Shown piece by piece: positions 1 through 13,227 of a DNA stretch of 64,000 nucleotides. The DNA comes from Brachybacterium huguangmaarense (GTDB taxonomy: Bacteria; Actinomycetota; Actinomycetes; Actinomycetales; Dermabacteraceae): NCBI RefSeq assembly GCF_025725725.1, contig NZ_CP107020.1, forward strand, positions 3,038,001 through 3,102,000. The letters run 5' to 3'. Positions within the stretch are counted from its first letter, which is position 1. Each line of letters opens with the position of its first letter. Position numbers and translations under genes: made by a program. Below the pieces are notes generated by a model, which was given only the letters and a program-made list of their open reading frames with translations, did not search any database and had not been told where the DNA came from.

Positions 1-1
1 C

Positions 2-19
2 TCATCGAGACCGCTGTGA
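2..19 (+). other. 3' tail of the gene upstream of hepT (partial)
   Basis: A reading frame open from the window edge ends with TGA at 17-19 and overlaps the GTG start of the next gene as GTGA. Only about five residues are visible, so the product cannot be read. In HepT/MntA modules the preceding gene is the MntA nucleotidyltransferase antitoxin, so that is the expectation by context only. Confidence 0.3.
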
Positions 20-357
20 GACGGCGCTCCGACGCCGACCTCATCGCGGAGGCGCTCACGCACATCGACCGGCTGCTCACGTACATCGAACGCGATGGTC
101 TGTCCGACGACGTCGTCGCCGATGCCGTGTGTCTACGGCTGGCGGCGGCGATCGATGCCCTGAACGACGATACGGTTCCTCCGCTGGGCGAGCGTCTGTT
201 CGGAGCGACGTGGCGGAGCATGCGGGCGACTCGGAACTACATCGCTCACGCGTACGCGTTCGTCGACATGTCGCTCGTCTCCGACACCGTCGACAATGAT
301 CTGCCGGATGTCGAGCGCGTGCTGCGTGAGGAGTACGCCCGGCTCACGCGGGGCTGA
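16..357 (+). CDS. HepT-like (DUF86) ribonuclease toxin
   Basis: A 113-residue, mostly helical protein of the usual HepT size. The motif R-x4-H-x-Y, which forms the RNase active site and the tyrosine target of AMPylation in HepT proteins, is present as R73, H78, Y80 (RNYIAHAY). Family members are toxins neutralised by the neighbouring MntA minimal nucleotidyltransferase, which AMPylates the tyrosine. The GTG start overlaps the stop codon of the upstream gene by four bases, implying translational coupling and a two-gene operon. The partner lies outside the window, so intactness of the pair cannot be judged. The family call rests on the motif and on general fold and size. Confidence 0.75.
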   Translation: MRRRSDADLIAEALTHIDRLLTYIERDGLSDDVVADAVCLRLAAAIDALNDDTVPPLGERLFGATWRSMRATRNYIAHAYAFVDMSLVSDTVDNDLPDVERVLREEYARLTRG

Positions 358-616
358 CACCTCGCCATCGGCTCGTCTCCGGTGACACCGCAGGGCATAA
401 GTTCCTGACGCATGGCGTCGTTCGTGCCGATCCGTGCACGACGGGTCGACACGCTCAGACACGTCCTCCCGATCGATGTGGAGGCGCATCTCGAGTCAGG
501 GGCGCACAGCACCGCCACGTGTCCGACGGCCCCGGACGTGGAGCTCGCTGACGGTCCCGCGCGGCGATCGAGGAGACTGCGCCGCGGCGCGGGCCGGGCA
601 CCGGCCCGGCTCCACG
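358..616. other. Intergenic region between hepT and the leuS leader
   Basis: No convincing gene is visible here. The open frames that cross it (for example from 412 or 434) have no family resemblance and run into the leuS leader region, so they look like chance frames in GC-rich DNA. Its right end carries the promoter of the leuS leader. Confidence 0.5.
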
Positions 617-622
617 TAGAAT
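617..622 (+). promoter_or_regulatory. -10 element of the leuS leader transcript
   Basis: TAGAAT matches the actinobacterial TAnnnT -10 box. Six bases follow before ATG at 629, the spacing expected if transcription starts on the A of the start codon, giving a leaderless mini-ORF. Confidence 0.65.
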
Positions 623-628
623 CGCCCC

Positions 629-655
629 ATGGCACGTCGGCTCCTGCTTCCGTAG
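629..655 (+). CDS. Putative leucine leader peptide upstream of leuS
   Basis: An eight-codon ORF, ATG to TAG, encoding MARRLLLP with three consecutive leucine codons (CTC CTG CTT). It starts where a leaderless transcript from the -10 box at 617 would begin, and its stop codon lies at the base of a long hairpin (654-695). Leu-rich leader peptides of this kind act as ribosome-stalling sensors of charged tRNA-Leu in amino-acid attenuators. Its position before leucyl-tRNA synthetase makes physiological sense. It is far too short for statistical support and expression is inferred. Confidence 0.55.
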   Translation: MARRLLLP

Positions 656-695
656 CCGCGTCGAGCAAGGCCTCCACCGAGGCATCGACGCGGCT
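654..695 (+). promoter_or_regulatory. Leader hairpin, candidate leuS attenuator
   Basis: An 11-bp perfect inverted repeat (arms 654-664 and 685-695, AGCCGCGTCGA / TCGACGCGGCT) encloses a second 5-bp stem (670-674 with 679-683). The left arm overlaps the TAG stop of the leader ORF, so ribosome position on the leucine codons would decide whether the stem forms. GC-rich competing pairings exist downstream (about 700-735). There is no clear U-tract after the stem, so whether it terminates transcription or acts otherwise is open. Confidence 0.5.
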
Positions 696-791
696 CCCCC
701 GTCGCGCGCCGCTGCGGTCCGCGCGGGGTCCCATCATCAGGAGCATTCCCGGAACCACAGCCCTGCGCGCGCAGGAACGAGGAGATCCCCC

Positions 792-3758
<2,967 letters not shown>

Positions 3759-3760
3759 TC

Positions 3761-3793
3761 GTGCGGCCGCGTCCGACGCGGACGCGGCCGCAC
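3761..3793. terminator. Hairpin directly after leuS
   Basis: A 14-bp perfect stem (3761-3774 with 3780-3793, beginning GTGCGGCCGC) with a five-base loop, three bases after the leuS stop. It has no T-run, as is common for actinobacterial terminators. Confidence 0.7.
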
Positions 3794-3796
3794 ACG

Positions 3797-3842
3797 AGGA
3801 GGCCCCGTCGCGGATCGAATCCGATCCGCGACGGGGCCTCCT
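3797..3842. terminator. Bidirectional terminator between leuS and clpB
   Basis: A 21-bp perfect inverted repeat (3797-3817 and 3822-3842) with loop AATC sits between the convergent leuS and clpB stop codons. With the hairpin at 3761 it forms a tandem terminator working on both strands. Confidence 0.85.
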
Positions 3843-3857
3843 GCGCGCCGTGCCCGC

Positions 3858-6485
<2,628 letters not shown>

Positions 6486-6580
6486 TGCATCTCCTCGGGT
6501 GCTGGTCGGTGGTGGTCGGGGGCGCTCCGAGTCGGGCGCCGCCCGGGGTCCTGGGACCCACGCTCTCCACAACGTCGCCA

Positions 6581-6605
6581 GGGTTGAGCGTATTCCGCTC
6601 AACCC
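6581..6605 (-). promoter_or_regulatory. HAIR-like HspR operator of clpB
   Basis: Perfect 9-bp inverted repeat GGGTTGAGC-N7-GCTCAACCC. It keeps the architecture of the HspR inverted repeat HAIR (CTTGAGT-N7-ACTCAAG) with the TTGAG/CTCAA cores. A TACGCT (-10-like) hexamer on the minus strand at 6587-6592 falls inside it, so bound repressor would cover the promoter, about 100 bases before the clpB start. The cognate repressor gene is at 45273 in this window. Confidence 0.75.
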
Positions 6606-6776
6606 TGCTGATCGGTCCGTCCACAGTCCTCGGACCCATGGTGTGCGTCACAGGTAGTATCGGGCCAGGACCACGTCCGTGCACGCCTCCTCCGAGCACG
6701 TCGCGATCCCGTCTGTCCTGTCAGCTCCCTCTGTCCCGTCCTCATCATCCCCGAGCCTTCCCGAGCAGGAGACCTC

Positions 6777-7313
6777 GTGTCCCATCCCAACCCGTACGGC
6801 CCTCCGCCCTCGACCACGCCCGACCCCTCGCCCTGGAGTCCAATCCCGGCGAGCGGGACGGGGACCGAGCCCACCGCTCCCGCCTCCGCCGCGGCCCCGG
6901 CCCCGCGCCGCGAGAACGTCGTGGTGCGCCTCCTCAAGGGACTCGTCGACTTCTCCTTCCGGCGCTCCGTGCTCGTCGACGGCGCCGGCGTCGTCTACGC
7001 CGTGTGCATCGCGGCGATGGTGCTCACCTGGCTGTTCTGGCTGCTCGTCGCCTCCCTGGTCGGCTTCTCGTCGGCCGGGTACGGCTACTACGACGACGAG
7101 CTGCTCGCGCCGTGGCTGCCCGTCGTCGTGCTCCTGCTGGGGTGGATCCCGGCCCTGCTCGGCATCATCATCGCGCGCGTGTCGATCGAGTTCATGACCT
7201 CGACCGTGCGCACGGCCCACGAGACCCAGGCCTCCGCCGACCTGCTGCGGCACCTCGTCGCCCGTGCGGACGAGGCGGCGCAGCAGCCCGACGCCGACGG
7301 GACGCACGCATGA
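6777..7313 (+). CDS. DUF4282-like membrane protein
   Basis: A 178-residue protein with a Pro/Ser/Thr-rich cytoplasmic N-terminus (about 1-50) and two predicted membrane helices (about 70-100 and 110-132), then a charged tail. The VVVRLLKGLVDFSF segment before the first helix, the two-helix layout and the ISIEF-like sequence (VSIEFMTSTVR) after the second resemble DUF4282 proteins, whose function is unknown. GTG start with GAGCAGGAG upstream. Its stop overlaps the ATG of the PrsW-family gene (ATGA), so the two are co-translated. Confidence 0.6.
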   Translation: MSHPNPYGPPPSTTPDPSPWSPIPASGTGTEPTAPASAAAPAPRRENVVVRLLKGLVDFSFRRSVLVDGAGVVYAVCIAAMVLTWLFWLLVASLVGFSSAGYGYYDDELLAPWLPVVVLLLGWIPALLGIIIARVSIEFMTSTVRTAHETQASADLLRHLVARADEAAQQPDADGTHA

Positions 7314-8725
7314 GCCAGCCGCCGCCCCAGCGCCCGGGCCAGATCATGCCCAACGGACGCCCTCGTCCCGGGGCCGCACCCGGCGCACCGGGCGCACCGG
7401 GAACCTCGCCGCTGCCCTCCCAGCCCCCGCAGGTCGACTACGGCCTGCCCCGCCTGTACGACACGTCCGTGCGCCCCGCGTCCGGCCTGACCCGGCCGCG
7501 CTACGCGCCCCACGGCGTGCAGCAGCCGCAGCAGGCCCAGCCGCAGAGCGCATGGGCCACCCAGACCCGTCGCATCGAGCAGGTCCAGGCGCAGGGGACC
7601 CCGGTGCCCGTCGGCACGATCGTCTCGTGGGTGCTCGCGGGCCTGCTCGGCCTGATCCTGCTGATCGTGCTCGCCGGCGGCTTCATCATGTTCGCCCTCA
7701 ACGGCAGCTCGAGTCCCGCCCTGTGGGCGGTCTACGCGTTCATCGCCCTGCTGTCGCTCATCGTGATCGTCGGGCTGATCGTGCTGGCCGACCGCTGGGA
7801 CCCCCAGCCCCTGCCCCTCCTGCTGATCGCCGTGTTCTGGGGCGCCGCGATCGCCGCGTCGATCGCGTACGTCGTCAACACCGCGATCTTCTACGTCCTG
7901 TACGCGGTCACGCGCAGCGAGGCCACGACGACCTTCGTCGGCTCGACGATCGGCGCGCCGATCGTCGAGGAGACCTCCAAGGGGCTCGGCCTGGTGCTGC
8001 TGCTCCTGGTGGCGCGCAAGTTCTTCAACGGTCCGCTCGACGGCCTCGTCTACGGCGCGCTCATCGGCGGCGGCTTCGCGTTCGTCGAGAACATCCAGTA
8101 CTACCTGTCGGTCCCGGAGGCCGGCGGGACCTTCACCCAGAGCCTGTTCCTCGTGTTCGTGCGCGGGGTGATCGGGATCTTCGGGCACTCGGTGTACACG
8201 TCCCTGACCGGTGTCGTGATGGGCCTCGTGGTCCGCAAGTGGGGCACCCTGCCGGGCGCACTCGTGTTCCTCGTCGCGACCTGGCCCGGCATGTTCCTGC
8301 ACGCGTGCTGGAACGGGGGCACGAGCATCGCCCAGGACAGCCTGGGGCTGGGCGGGCTGATCCTCATGCTCGTCGTCGAGGTCATCTTCTCGGGGCTGTG
8401 GCTCGCGCTCATCGGGGTGCTCGTGTTCGACGAGTCGCGCCTGACCCGCGTGCGTCTGGGCGACTACGCCAACCAGGGCTGGCTCACCCACCAGGAGGTC
8501 GACATGCTCGCGACGTGGAAGGGGAGGCGCGAGGGGCGGCGCTGGGCGCGCTCGATCGACGCCGGCCCCGTCATGAAGACCTTCATCCGCGAGTCGGCCG
8601 CCCTCGCCTCGACCCGCCAGCGCCTGCTGGCCGACGGGGCGAGCCCCAAGGGCCTCGCCGAGGAGCGCCGCCTGCTGGACCGGCTGACCACCAACCGGCA
8701 GGCCCTGCTCGCGCACGTGCGCTGA
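7310..8725 (+). CDS. PrsW-family intramembrane metalloprotease
   Basis: A 471-residue polytopic membrane protein. After a Pro/Gln-rich cytoplasmic N-terminus (1-95) come about eight hydrophobic helices carrying the PrsW (peptidase M82) motifs: EETSK at 220-224 (EExxK), FVENIQYY about 40 residues later, and conserved histidines in FGHSVYTSLTG and HACWNGG. PrsW proteins cut membrane substrates; the Bacillus prototype cleaves an anti-sigma factor, but the substrate here is unknown and no sigma/anti-sigma pair lies nearby. The ATG at 7310 is chosen because it overlaps the preceding stop as ATGA. The roughly 110-residue soluble C-terminus is not part of the core family. Confidence 0.8.
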   Translation: MSQPPPQRPGQIMPNGRPRPGAAPGAPGAPGTSPLPSQPPQVDYGLPRLYDTSVRPASGLTRPRYAPHGVQQPQQAQPQSAWATQTRRIEQVQAQGTPVPVGTIVSWVLAGLLGLILLIVLAGGFIMFALNGSSSPALWAVYAFIALLSLIVIVGLIVLADRWDPQPLPLLLIAVFWGAAIAASIAYVVNTAIFYVLYAVTRSEATTTFVGSTIGAPIVEETSKGLGLVLLLLVARKFFNGPLDGLVYGALIGGGFAFVENIQYYLSVPEAGGTFTQSLFLVFVRGVIGIFGHSVYTSLTGVVMGLVVRKWGTLPGALVFLVATWPGMFLHACWNGGTSIAQDSLGLGGLILMLVVEVIFSGLWLALIGVLVFDESRLTRVRLGDYANQGWLTHQEVDMLATWKGRREGRRWARSIDAGPVMKTFIRESAALASTRQRLLADGASPKGLAEERRLLDRLTTNRQALLAHVR

Positions 8726-8736
8726 CCGGCGCGGGG

Positions 8737-9156
8737 TCAGTCCCGTCCGCGGAGGTGGTCGATCTCGCGGCGCTCCTTCTTGGTGGGGCGCCCTGTGCCC
8801 TGATCGCGCCGGGGCGGCCGGGCGAGCATCTGCGGCGGCGCGGGCGGGGTGAGGTCCTCGTAGGCGCCGCGCGCGACGGGGGCGCCCGCCCGGCGCCCGA
8901 GCAGGCGGCGCACCCGGTAGACGTGCTCGACGCCGGGACGGCGCACCCGCACCTCGTCGCCCACGTGCACGGCCTGCGCCGCCTTGACGGGGTTGCCGTT
9001 CAGGCGCACGTGGCCGCCGCGGCAGTCGGTCGTCGCGGCCGACCGGGTGCGGGCCAGGCGCACCGACCACAGCCAGACGTCCAGGCGCACCTGGGCGGGG
9101 TCGCCGGGCTGGGGCTCCGTGGGGCCGATCGGCGGGGCCTGCTCGGGCACGCTCAT
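8737..9156 (-). CDS. S4-domain RNA-binding protein (Hsp15/HslR-like)
   Basis: 139 residues with an S4 fold at about 23-75 (VRLDVWLWSVRLARTRSAA, then GGHVRLNGNPVKAAQAVHVGDEVRV) and a basic tail ending in KKERREIDHLRGRD, as in Hsp15/HslR proteins that bind stalled 50S subunits carrying peptidyl-tRNA. ATG at 9156 overlaps the amidase stop as ATGA, so it is the last gene of a coupled three-gene chain (phosphatase, amidase, S4 protein). It faces the convergent PrsW gene with an 11-base gap. The family is clear; a ribosome-rescue role is by homology. Confidence 0.85.
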   Translation of the reverse strand: MSVPEQAPPIGPTEPQPGDPAQVRLDVWLWSVRLARTRSAATTDCRGGHVRLNGNPVKAAQAVHVGDEVRVRRPGVEHVYRVRRLLGRRAGAPVARGAYEDLTPPAPPQMLARPPRRDQGTGRPTKKERREIDHLRGRD

Positions 9157-10631
9157 CGGTCCTCGTCGGGCCCGGGCGGCAGGATGATGCGCGGCCACGG
9201 GTCGGCCGCCTCGAGCTGGGCCGCGAGGGCGAGCAGGAGCGCCTCGTCGCCCGCGCGCACTGCACCCAGGTGCACGCCGAGCGGGAGCTCGACGCCGTCG
9301 AACCGCTCGCGGTGCACGGGGACGCTGATCGCGGCGCGGCCCGTCATGTTCCAGGTGCTCGTCCACGGCGTGAAGGCGCACTGCGCGTCGAAGTCGGCGG
9401 CGGGGTCCGCGAGCTGGAGCTGCTCGGGGTAGGCGGGCGGGCCCGAGAGGGAGGGGGTGAGCACGACGTCGTACGGTGCGAAGGCCTCCCCCGCGCGACG
9501 GGCGACGGTCTGCATGCCGGCCTGCGCGCGGGCGAGGTCGCGGGCGTCGTAGCGCCGCCCCTGCTCGCGCAGCCAGCGGGTGAGCGGCATCAGGTGCTCC
9601 TCCGCCTCCGGCGGCAGCGGGATGGAGGCGGCGCCCACGGTCCAGATCGGCATGAAGGCGCGCCACTGCTCGGGCGTGAACGGCGCGCCGATGGTCTCGA
9701 CGGCGTGCCCGTGGGCGACAAGGGTCTCGCGCGCCCGCTCGACCGCGCGCAGGGCCGCGGGGTGGATCTCGGTGTCGATGTTGAGCGGCTCGGTCAGCAC
9801 CGCGATCCGCAGCGTGCGCGAGGCGCCGGCGTCGTCGCACGCGGTCACGTAGGAGCCGGGACGGGCGGCGAGGGGGAAGGCGTCGCCCGGGCGCACGTGC
9901 ACGATCGCGTCGAGCCCTGCGGCGATGTCGCGCACGCTGCGCGCGAGGATCCCGTCGGCCACGAGGCCGGGGCCCTCGGTGCCCAGCGGGCCGGGCGAGA
10001 CGAGCCCGCGCGACGTCTTGAGGCCGACGACGCCGCAGCAGGCGGCGGGGATGCGCACGCTGCCGCCGCCGTCGGTGCCGTGCGCGATCGGCACGATCCC
10101 GGAGGCGACGGCCGCGGCGGCCCCGCCGCTCGATCCGCCCGCCGTGCGCCGCAGGTCCCACGGCGTGCGGGCAGGCGCCGAGATCGCGGGCTCGGTGTAG
10201 CAGGGGAAGCCGAACTCCGGCACCGTGGTCTTGCCGATCGTCACCGTGCCGGCGGCGAGCAGGTCCTCGGCGACGCCGTCGGTCTGCTCGGCGACGGTGC
10301 CTCGCATCACGGCGCTCCCGGCCTCGAACGGCAGGCCGGCCACCGAGGCGAGGTCCTTGATGGGCAGGGGCACGCCGAGCAGGGGGCGCACGTCGCCCTC
10401 GGCGAGCGCGGCGTCGGCCTCGCGCGCCTGGCGCCGGGACAGCTCGCGGGCGAGATGGGCGAACGCGCCGACCCTCGGGCCGCGTGCGGCGGCGAGCGCG
10501 AGCACGGCCTCGGTGTGGTCGGCGACGCTCACGAGGCCCGCGCGGAGCGCCCGCGCGAGGTCGAGGGCGCCGAGCGAGGCGGGATCCTCGTCGCCGAGCG
10601 GGGCGGCGCCTGCGCGGGGAGCGGTGCTCAT
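9153..10631 (-). CDS. Amidase signature family hydrolase
   Basis: 492-residue amidase with the Ser-cisSer-Lys triad region visible: the lysine in LPIKDLA, the GGSSGGAAAAVASG signature loop, and the nucleophile loop TDGGGSVRIPA. The family hydrolyses amide bonds in diverse substrates. The cysteine and glutamine features of GatA tRNA amidotransferase context are absent and no gatB/gatC is nearby, so this is a stand-alone amidase of unknown substrate. ATG at 10631 overlaps the stop of the upstream phosphatase gene (ATGA), and its own stop overlaps the S4 gene start. Confidence 0.88.
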   Translation of the reverse strand: MSTAPRAGAAPLGDEDPASLGALDLARALRAGLVSVADHTEAVLALAAARGPRVGAFAHLARELSRRQAREADAALAEGDVRPLLGVPLPIKDLASVAGLPFEAGSAVMRGTVAEQTDGVAEDLLAAGTVTIGKTTVPEFGFPCYTEPAISAPARTPWDLRRTAGGSSGGAAAAVASGIVPIAHGTDGGGSVRIPAACCGVVGLKTSRGLVSPGPLGTEGPGLVADGILARSVRDIAAGLDAIVHVRPGDAFPLAARPGSYVTACDDAGASRTLRIAVLTEPLNIDTEIHPAALRAVERARETLVAHGHAVETIGAPFTPEQWRAFMPIWTVGAASIPLPPEAEEHLMPLTRWLREQGRRYDARDLARAQAGMQTVARRAGEAFAPYDVVLTPSLSGPPAYPEQLQLADPAADFDAQCAFTPWTSTWNMTGRAAISVPVHRERFDGVELPLGVHLGAVRAGDEALLLALAAQLEAADPWPRIILPPGPDEDR

Positions 10632-11113
10632 GCCGGCAGGGCTGTCTCGTCGCGCACGTGGTCGACGATGCCGGGCACGGCGGCGTCGATGAGCGCGGCG
10701 GCGCTCGCGAAGTCGTCCTCGTCGCCGTACCAGGGGTCGCGGATGCCGAGGTCGCCGTGCGCCGCGGGGTCGAACTCCCGGATCAGGTGGATCCGGTCGC
10801 GCGCGGCACCGGCCGTGCGGCGCAGCGGGCCCACATGGTCCTCGTCGAGGGCGAGGATGAGGTCGGCCGCGTGCAGGTCCGCGGGGGTCATGTGGCGGGC
10901 GCGATGGTCCGAGGCGTCGATCCCGCGGGCGGCGAGCAGGGAGCCGGCTCGCGGATCGATCCGCTCGCCCTCCTCCCACGAGGTGGTGCCCACCGAGTCG
11001 ACGTCGACCCGGTCGTCGAGCCCCGCCTGGACGAAGGCCTCCCGCAGGAGGTACTCGGCCATCGGGGACCGGCAGATGTTCCCGGTGCAGACGGTCAGCA
11101 CCCGGTAGGGCAT
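10628..11113 (-). CDS. Low-molecular-weight protein-tyrosine phosphatase
   Basis: 161 residues. The P-loop CTGNICRS places the catalytic cysteine at C9 and arginine at R15 (C-x5-R) right at the N-terminus, and the general-acid loop DPWYGD lies near residue 130, as in this family. Actinobacterial members dephosphorylate phosphotyrosine proteins and, in some species, act in envelope polysaccharide control. The ATG at 11113 is chosen because the P-loop must lie within the first ten residues and GGGGAGAG precedes it. First gene of the coupled chain with amidase and S4 protein. Confidence 0.92.
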   Translation of the reverse strand: MPYRVLTVCTGNICRSPMAEYLLREAFVQAGLDDRVDVDSVGTTSWEEGERIDPRAGSLLAARGIDASDHRARHMTPADLHAADLILALDEDHVGPLRRTAGAARDRIHLIREFDPAAHGDLGIRDPWYGDEDDFASAAALIDAAVPGIVDHVRDETALPA

Positions 11114-11203
11114 CGCGCTCTCCCCTGATCGCTCGGAACGTGCCGGCGCGGGCACGCCGCCCGAGGGGGGCGGCCCCGGCGCGGGCGGGACGGTCCCCCA
11201 CGC

Positions 11204-11209
11204 TACACT
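11204..11209 (+). promoter_or_regulatory. Leaderless promoter of the DUF952 gene
   Basis: TACACT, seven bases before ATG 11217; no Shine-Dalgarno sequence intervenes. Confidence 0.65.
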
Positions 11210-11216
11210 CCCCCTC

Positions 11217-11588
11217 ATGCCCGCGCCCCTCATCTGGCACATCACCGAGCTCGGCCTGTGGGAGGACGGCGTTCTCGCCGGGCGCTACACGGCCTCGACG
11301 CGCGGACGCGACCTGGCCCAGGAGGGCTACATCCACGCCTCGTGGCCCGAGCAGATCTCGGCCGTCGCCCGCCGTGTCTACCCGGACCGTCCCGACGATC
11401 TCGTGATCCTCGAGATCGACGTCGACCGGGTCGAGGCCGCCGGGATGCGCGTCGAGTTCGAGCCGGGGACCGACGGCGACGACAGCGAGCAGACCTATCC
11501 GCACGTGCTCGGCCCGATCCCGATCGACGCGGTGCTGCGTCTGCGGCGCACCAAATGGGTCGGCCGCGAGTTCGTCGTCATCGCGTGA
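11217..11588 (+). CDS. DUF952 family protein
   Basis: 123-residue soluble protein matching DUF952: opening IWHITE, the central GYIHASWPEQI motif, and HVLGPIPIDAV near the end. The family is small, widespread and uncharacterised; no catalytic role is established. It is a single gene transcribed from a TAnnnT box with the start codon at the predicted transcript end, divergent from the phosphatase-amidase chain. Confidence 0.85.
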   Translation: MPAPLIWHITELGLWEDGVLAGRYTASTRGRDLAQEGYIHASWPEQISAVARRVYPDRPDDLVILEIDVDRVEAAGMRVEFEPGTDGDDSEQTYPHVLGPIPIDAVLRLRRTKWVGREFVVIA

Positions 11589-11658
11589 GCCCACGTGCGC
11601 GCCGCCGGGCTCCGGGCCGGGCGGACGCGGCACCGAGGAACCCCTCAGAAAGCGTCCT

Positions 11659-11664
11659 TACGAT
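11659..11664 (+). promoter_or_regulatory. Leaderless promoter of the AMP-binding gene
   Basis: TACGAT, seven bases before ATG 11672. This spacing favours the ATG at 11672 over the in-frame ATG at 11663, which lies inside the -10 box. Confidence 0.55.
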
Positions 11665-11671
11665 GACGGCC

Positions 11672-13219
11672 ATGCCCGTGAGCGACGCGTCCCGTGCCCC
11701 GAGCGTCCCGGCGGCGCTCGCGGAGGCCGCGCACCGCTCCCCGCACGCCGTGGCCCTCGAGCATCGCGGGCGCCGCCGCACGTACGCGCGGCTCCTGGAC
11801 GACGTCGCCCGGCTCGCCCGGGGACTCTACGAGCTCGGCGTGCGGCCGGGCCATCGGGTCGCCATCGTGTGCGAGATGCACCCTGAGGCGGTCATCGCCT
11901 TCCATGCCGCCCTGCGGATCGGCGCGGTCGCGGTGCTGCACGACCCCACCTCGACGGCGCGCGAGCTGCGTCGCGCCTTCGAGGACCATTCCGCGGTCGT
12001 CGCGATCGCCGACCGGCAGGCGATCCCGGCCCTGCGCCACCTCCCGCCGGACGTGCACCCCAAGGCCGTGATCGCGGTCGACCCGCCGTGCCGCACATCG
12101 GTGCGGGTGCGCCGCGCGATGCAGGCACGGCTCGCGGCCGTACAGCACCTGCGCCGGCTCCCGCTGCGGCACCGGCCCCGCCCCCTCGACCACGCGATCC
12201 CGTGGCGGCTGCTGCTCGCCTCCTCGCCGCTCTCCCCCGCCCACCCGCAGCCCGCCGCACGGGACCTCGCGCTCCTGCAGTACACGATCGGCGCCGACGG
12301 GGAGCTGCTCGGGGCGATGCTCACCCACGCCAACCTGGTGGCGAGCGCGCGGCAGCTCGGCTCGCTGTGGCGCGACGAGGTCTCGGCGTGCGTGTGCGCG
12401 ACGGTGCCCCTGCACGAGCCGGCCGGCGCCTACGTGGGGCTCATCTCGGCCCTGCTCGACGGCGGATCGCTCGTGCTCGCCCCCTCGACCGACGACGCCC
12501 TCGCGGCACTGCGTCGCGGACGGGCGACCGTGCTCGCCGCGACCCCGCCGGTCCTGCACCGGCTCGCGCGCGCGGCCGCCGAGACGGGCGGGGACCTCTC
12601 GGCCGTGCATCGCGCCCTGACCCTGCAGCAGGACCTCGATGCCGAGCTCGCCCGGCGGTGGCGCGAGCTGACCCGCTGCCCCGTCGACATCGGCTACGTC
12701 CGGGCCGAGTGCGGCATCTCGGTCGCGGGCACCTTCGACGCCGAGCACCCGGACGCGCTGGGACGGGCGCTGCCGGAGGTGCGGGTGAGCGTGGGGGCCG
12801 ACGCCGAGCTGTTCATCGCGGGGCCGCAGGTGTTCCACGGCTACTGGAACCGCCCCGACGAGACCGCCCACGTCCTCTCGGGCGACGGGTGGATGCGCAC
12901 GGGCGACCGCGCGCATCTCGCCGCCGGCCGGGGCATCGACCACCTGCTCGCCTCACGGGCCCGGATCGTCACCCCCGACGGCCGCTCGGTCTCGCCCCTC
13001 GAGGTCGCCGCGACCCTCATGGGCCATCCCGACGTCGTCGAGGCGCGCGTGGGCGGCACGGCGCTCGACGGCGGCGGCGAGGAGGTCGAGGCCGCGGTGG
13101 TCCTGCGCGACGGGTCGGCGTGCACCGCCGAGGACCTGCGCCGCTTCGTGGGCCAGCGCCTGTCCCCCGTCAAGGTGCCCGCGCGCATCGCGATCCTCGC
13201 CGGGGGCGCTGCGCAGTAG
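11672..13219 (+). CDS. AMP-binding (acyl-CoA synthetase-like) protein, degenerate P-loop
   Basis: 515-residue ANL-superfamily protein. Family landmarks include RGLYELGVRPGHRVAIV near the N-terminus, HGYWNRPDETAHVL and DGWMRTGD (A7/A8 region), and a C-terminal domain ending SPVKVPARIAIL with the A10-type lysine. The phosphate-binding loop, normally TSGTTGxPKG, reads YTIGADGELLGAMLTH, lacking the usual Thr/Ser pair and lysine, and the A5 motif is also altered (GYVRAECG). It may be a divergent ligase or an inactive homologue. Substrate cannot be read. Its TAG stop doubles as the -10 box of the next gene. Confidence 0.75.
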   Translation: MPVSDASRAPSVPAALAEAAHRSPHAVALEHRGRRRTYARLLDDVARLARGLYELGVRPGHRVAIVCEMHPEAVIAFHAALRIGAVAVLHDPTSTARELRRAFEDHSAVVAIADRQAIPALRHLPPDVHPKAVIAVDPPCRTSVRVRRAMQARLAAVQHLRRLPLRHRPRPLDHAIPWRLLLASSPLSPAHPQPAARDLALLQYTIGADGELLGAMLTHANLVASARQLGSLWRDEVSACVCATVPLHEPAGAYVGLISALLDGGSLVLAPSTDDALAALRRGRATVLAATPPVLHRLARAAAETGGDLSAVHRALTLQQDLDAELARRWRELTRCPVDIGYVRAECGISVAGTFDAEHPDALGRALPEVRVSVGADAELFIAGPQVFHGYWNRPDETAHVLSGDGWMRTGDRAHLAAGRGIDHLLASRARIVTPDGRSVSPLEVAATLMGHPDVVEARVGGTALDGGGEEVEAAVVLRDGSACTAEDLRRFVGQRLSPVKVPARIAILAGGAAQ

Positions 13220-13222
13220 CAT
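13217..13222 (+). promoter_or_regulatory. Leaderless promoter of the YrdC/Sua5 gene
   Basis: TAGCAT, five bases before ATG 13228. The first three bases are the stop codon of the upstream AMP-binding gene. Confidence 0.55.
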
Positions 13223-13227
13223 CGGGC

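Noticed and set aside
629..791. T-box riboswitch before leuS
   Set aside because: No AGGGTGG-type T-box sequence or long specifier stem was seen; the leader peptide model fits better.
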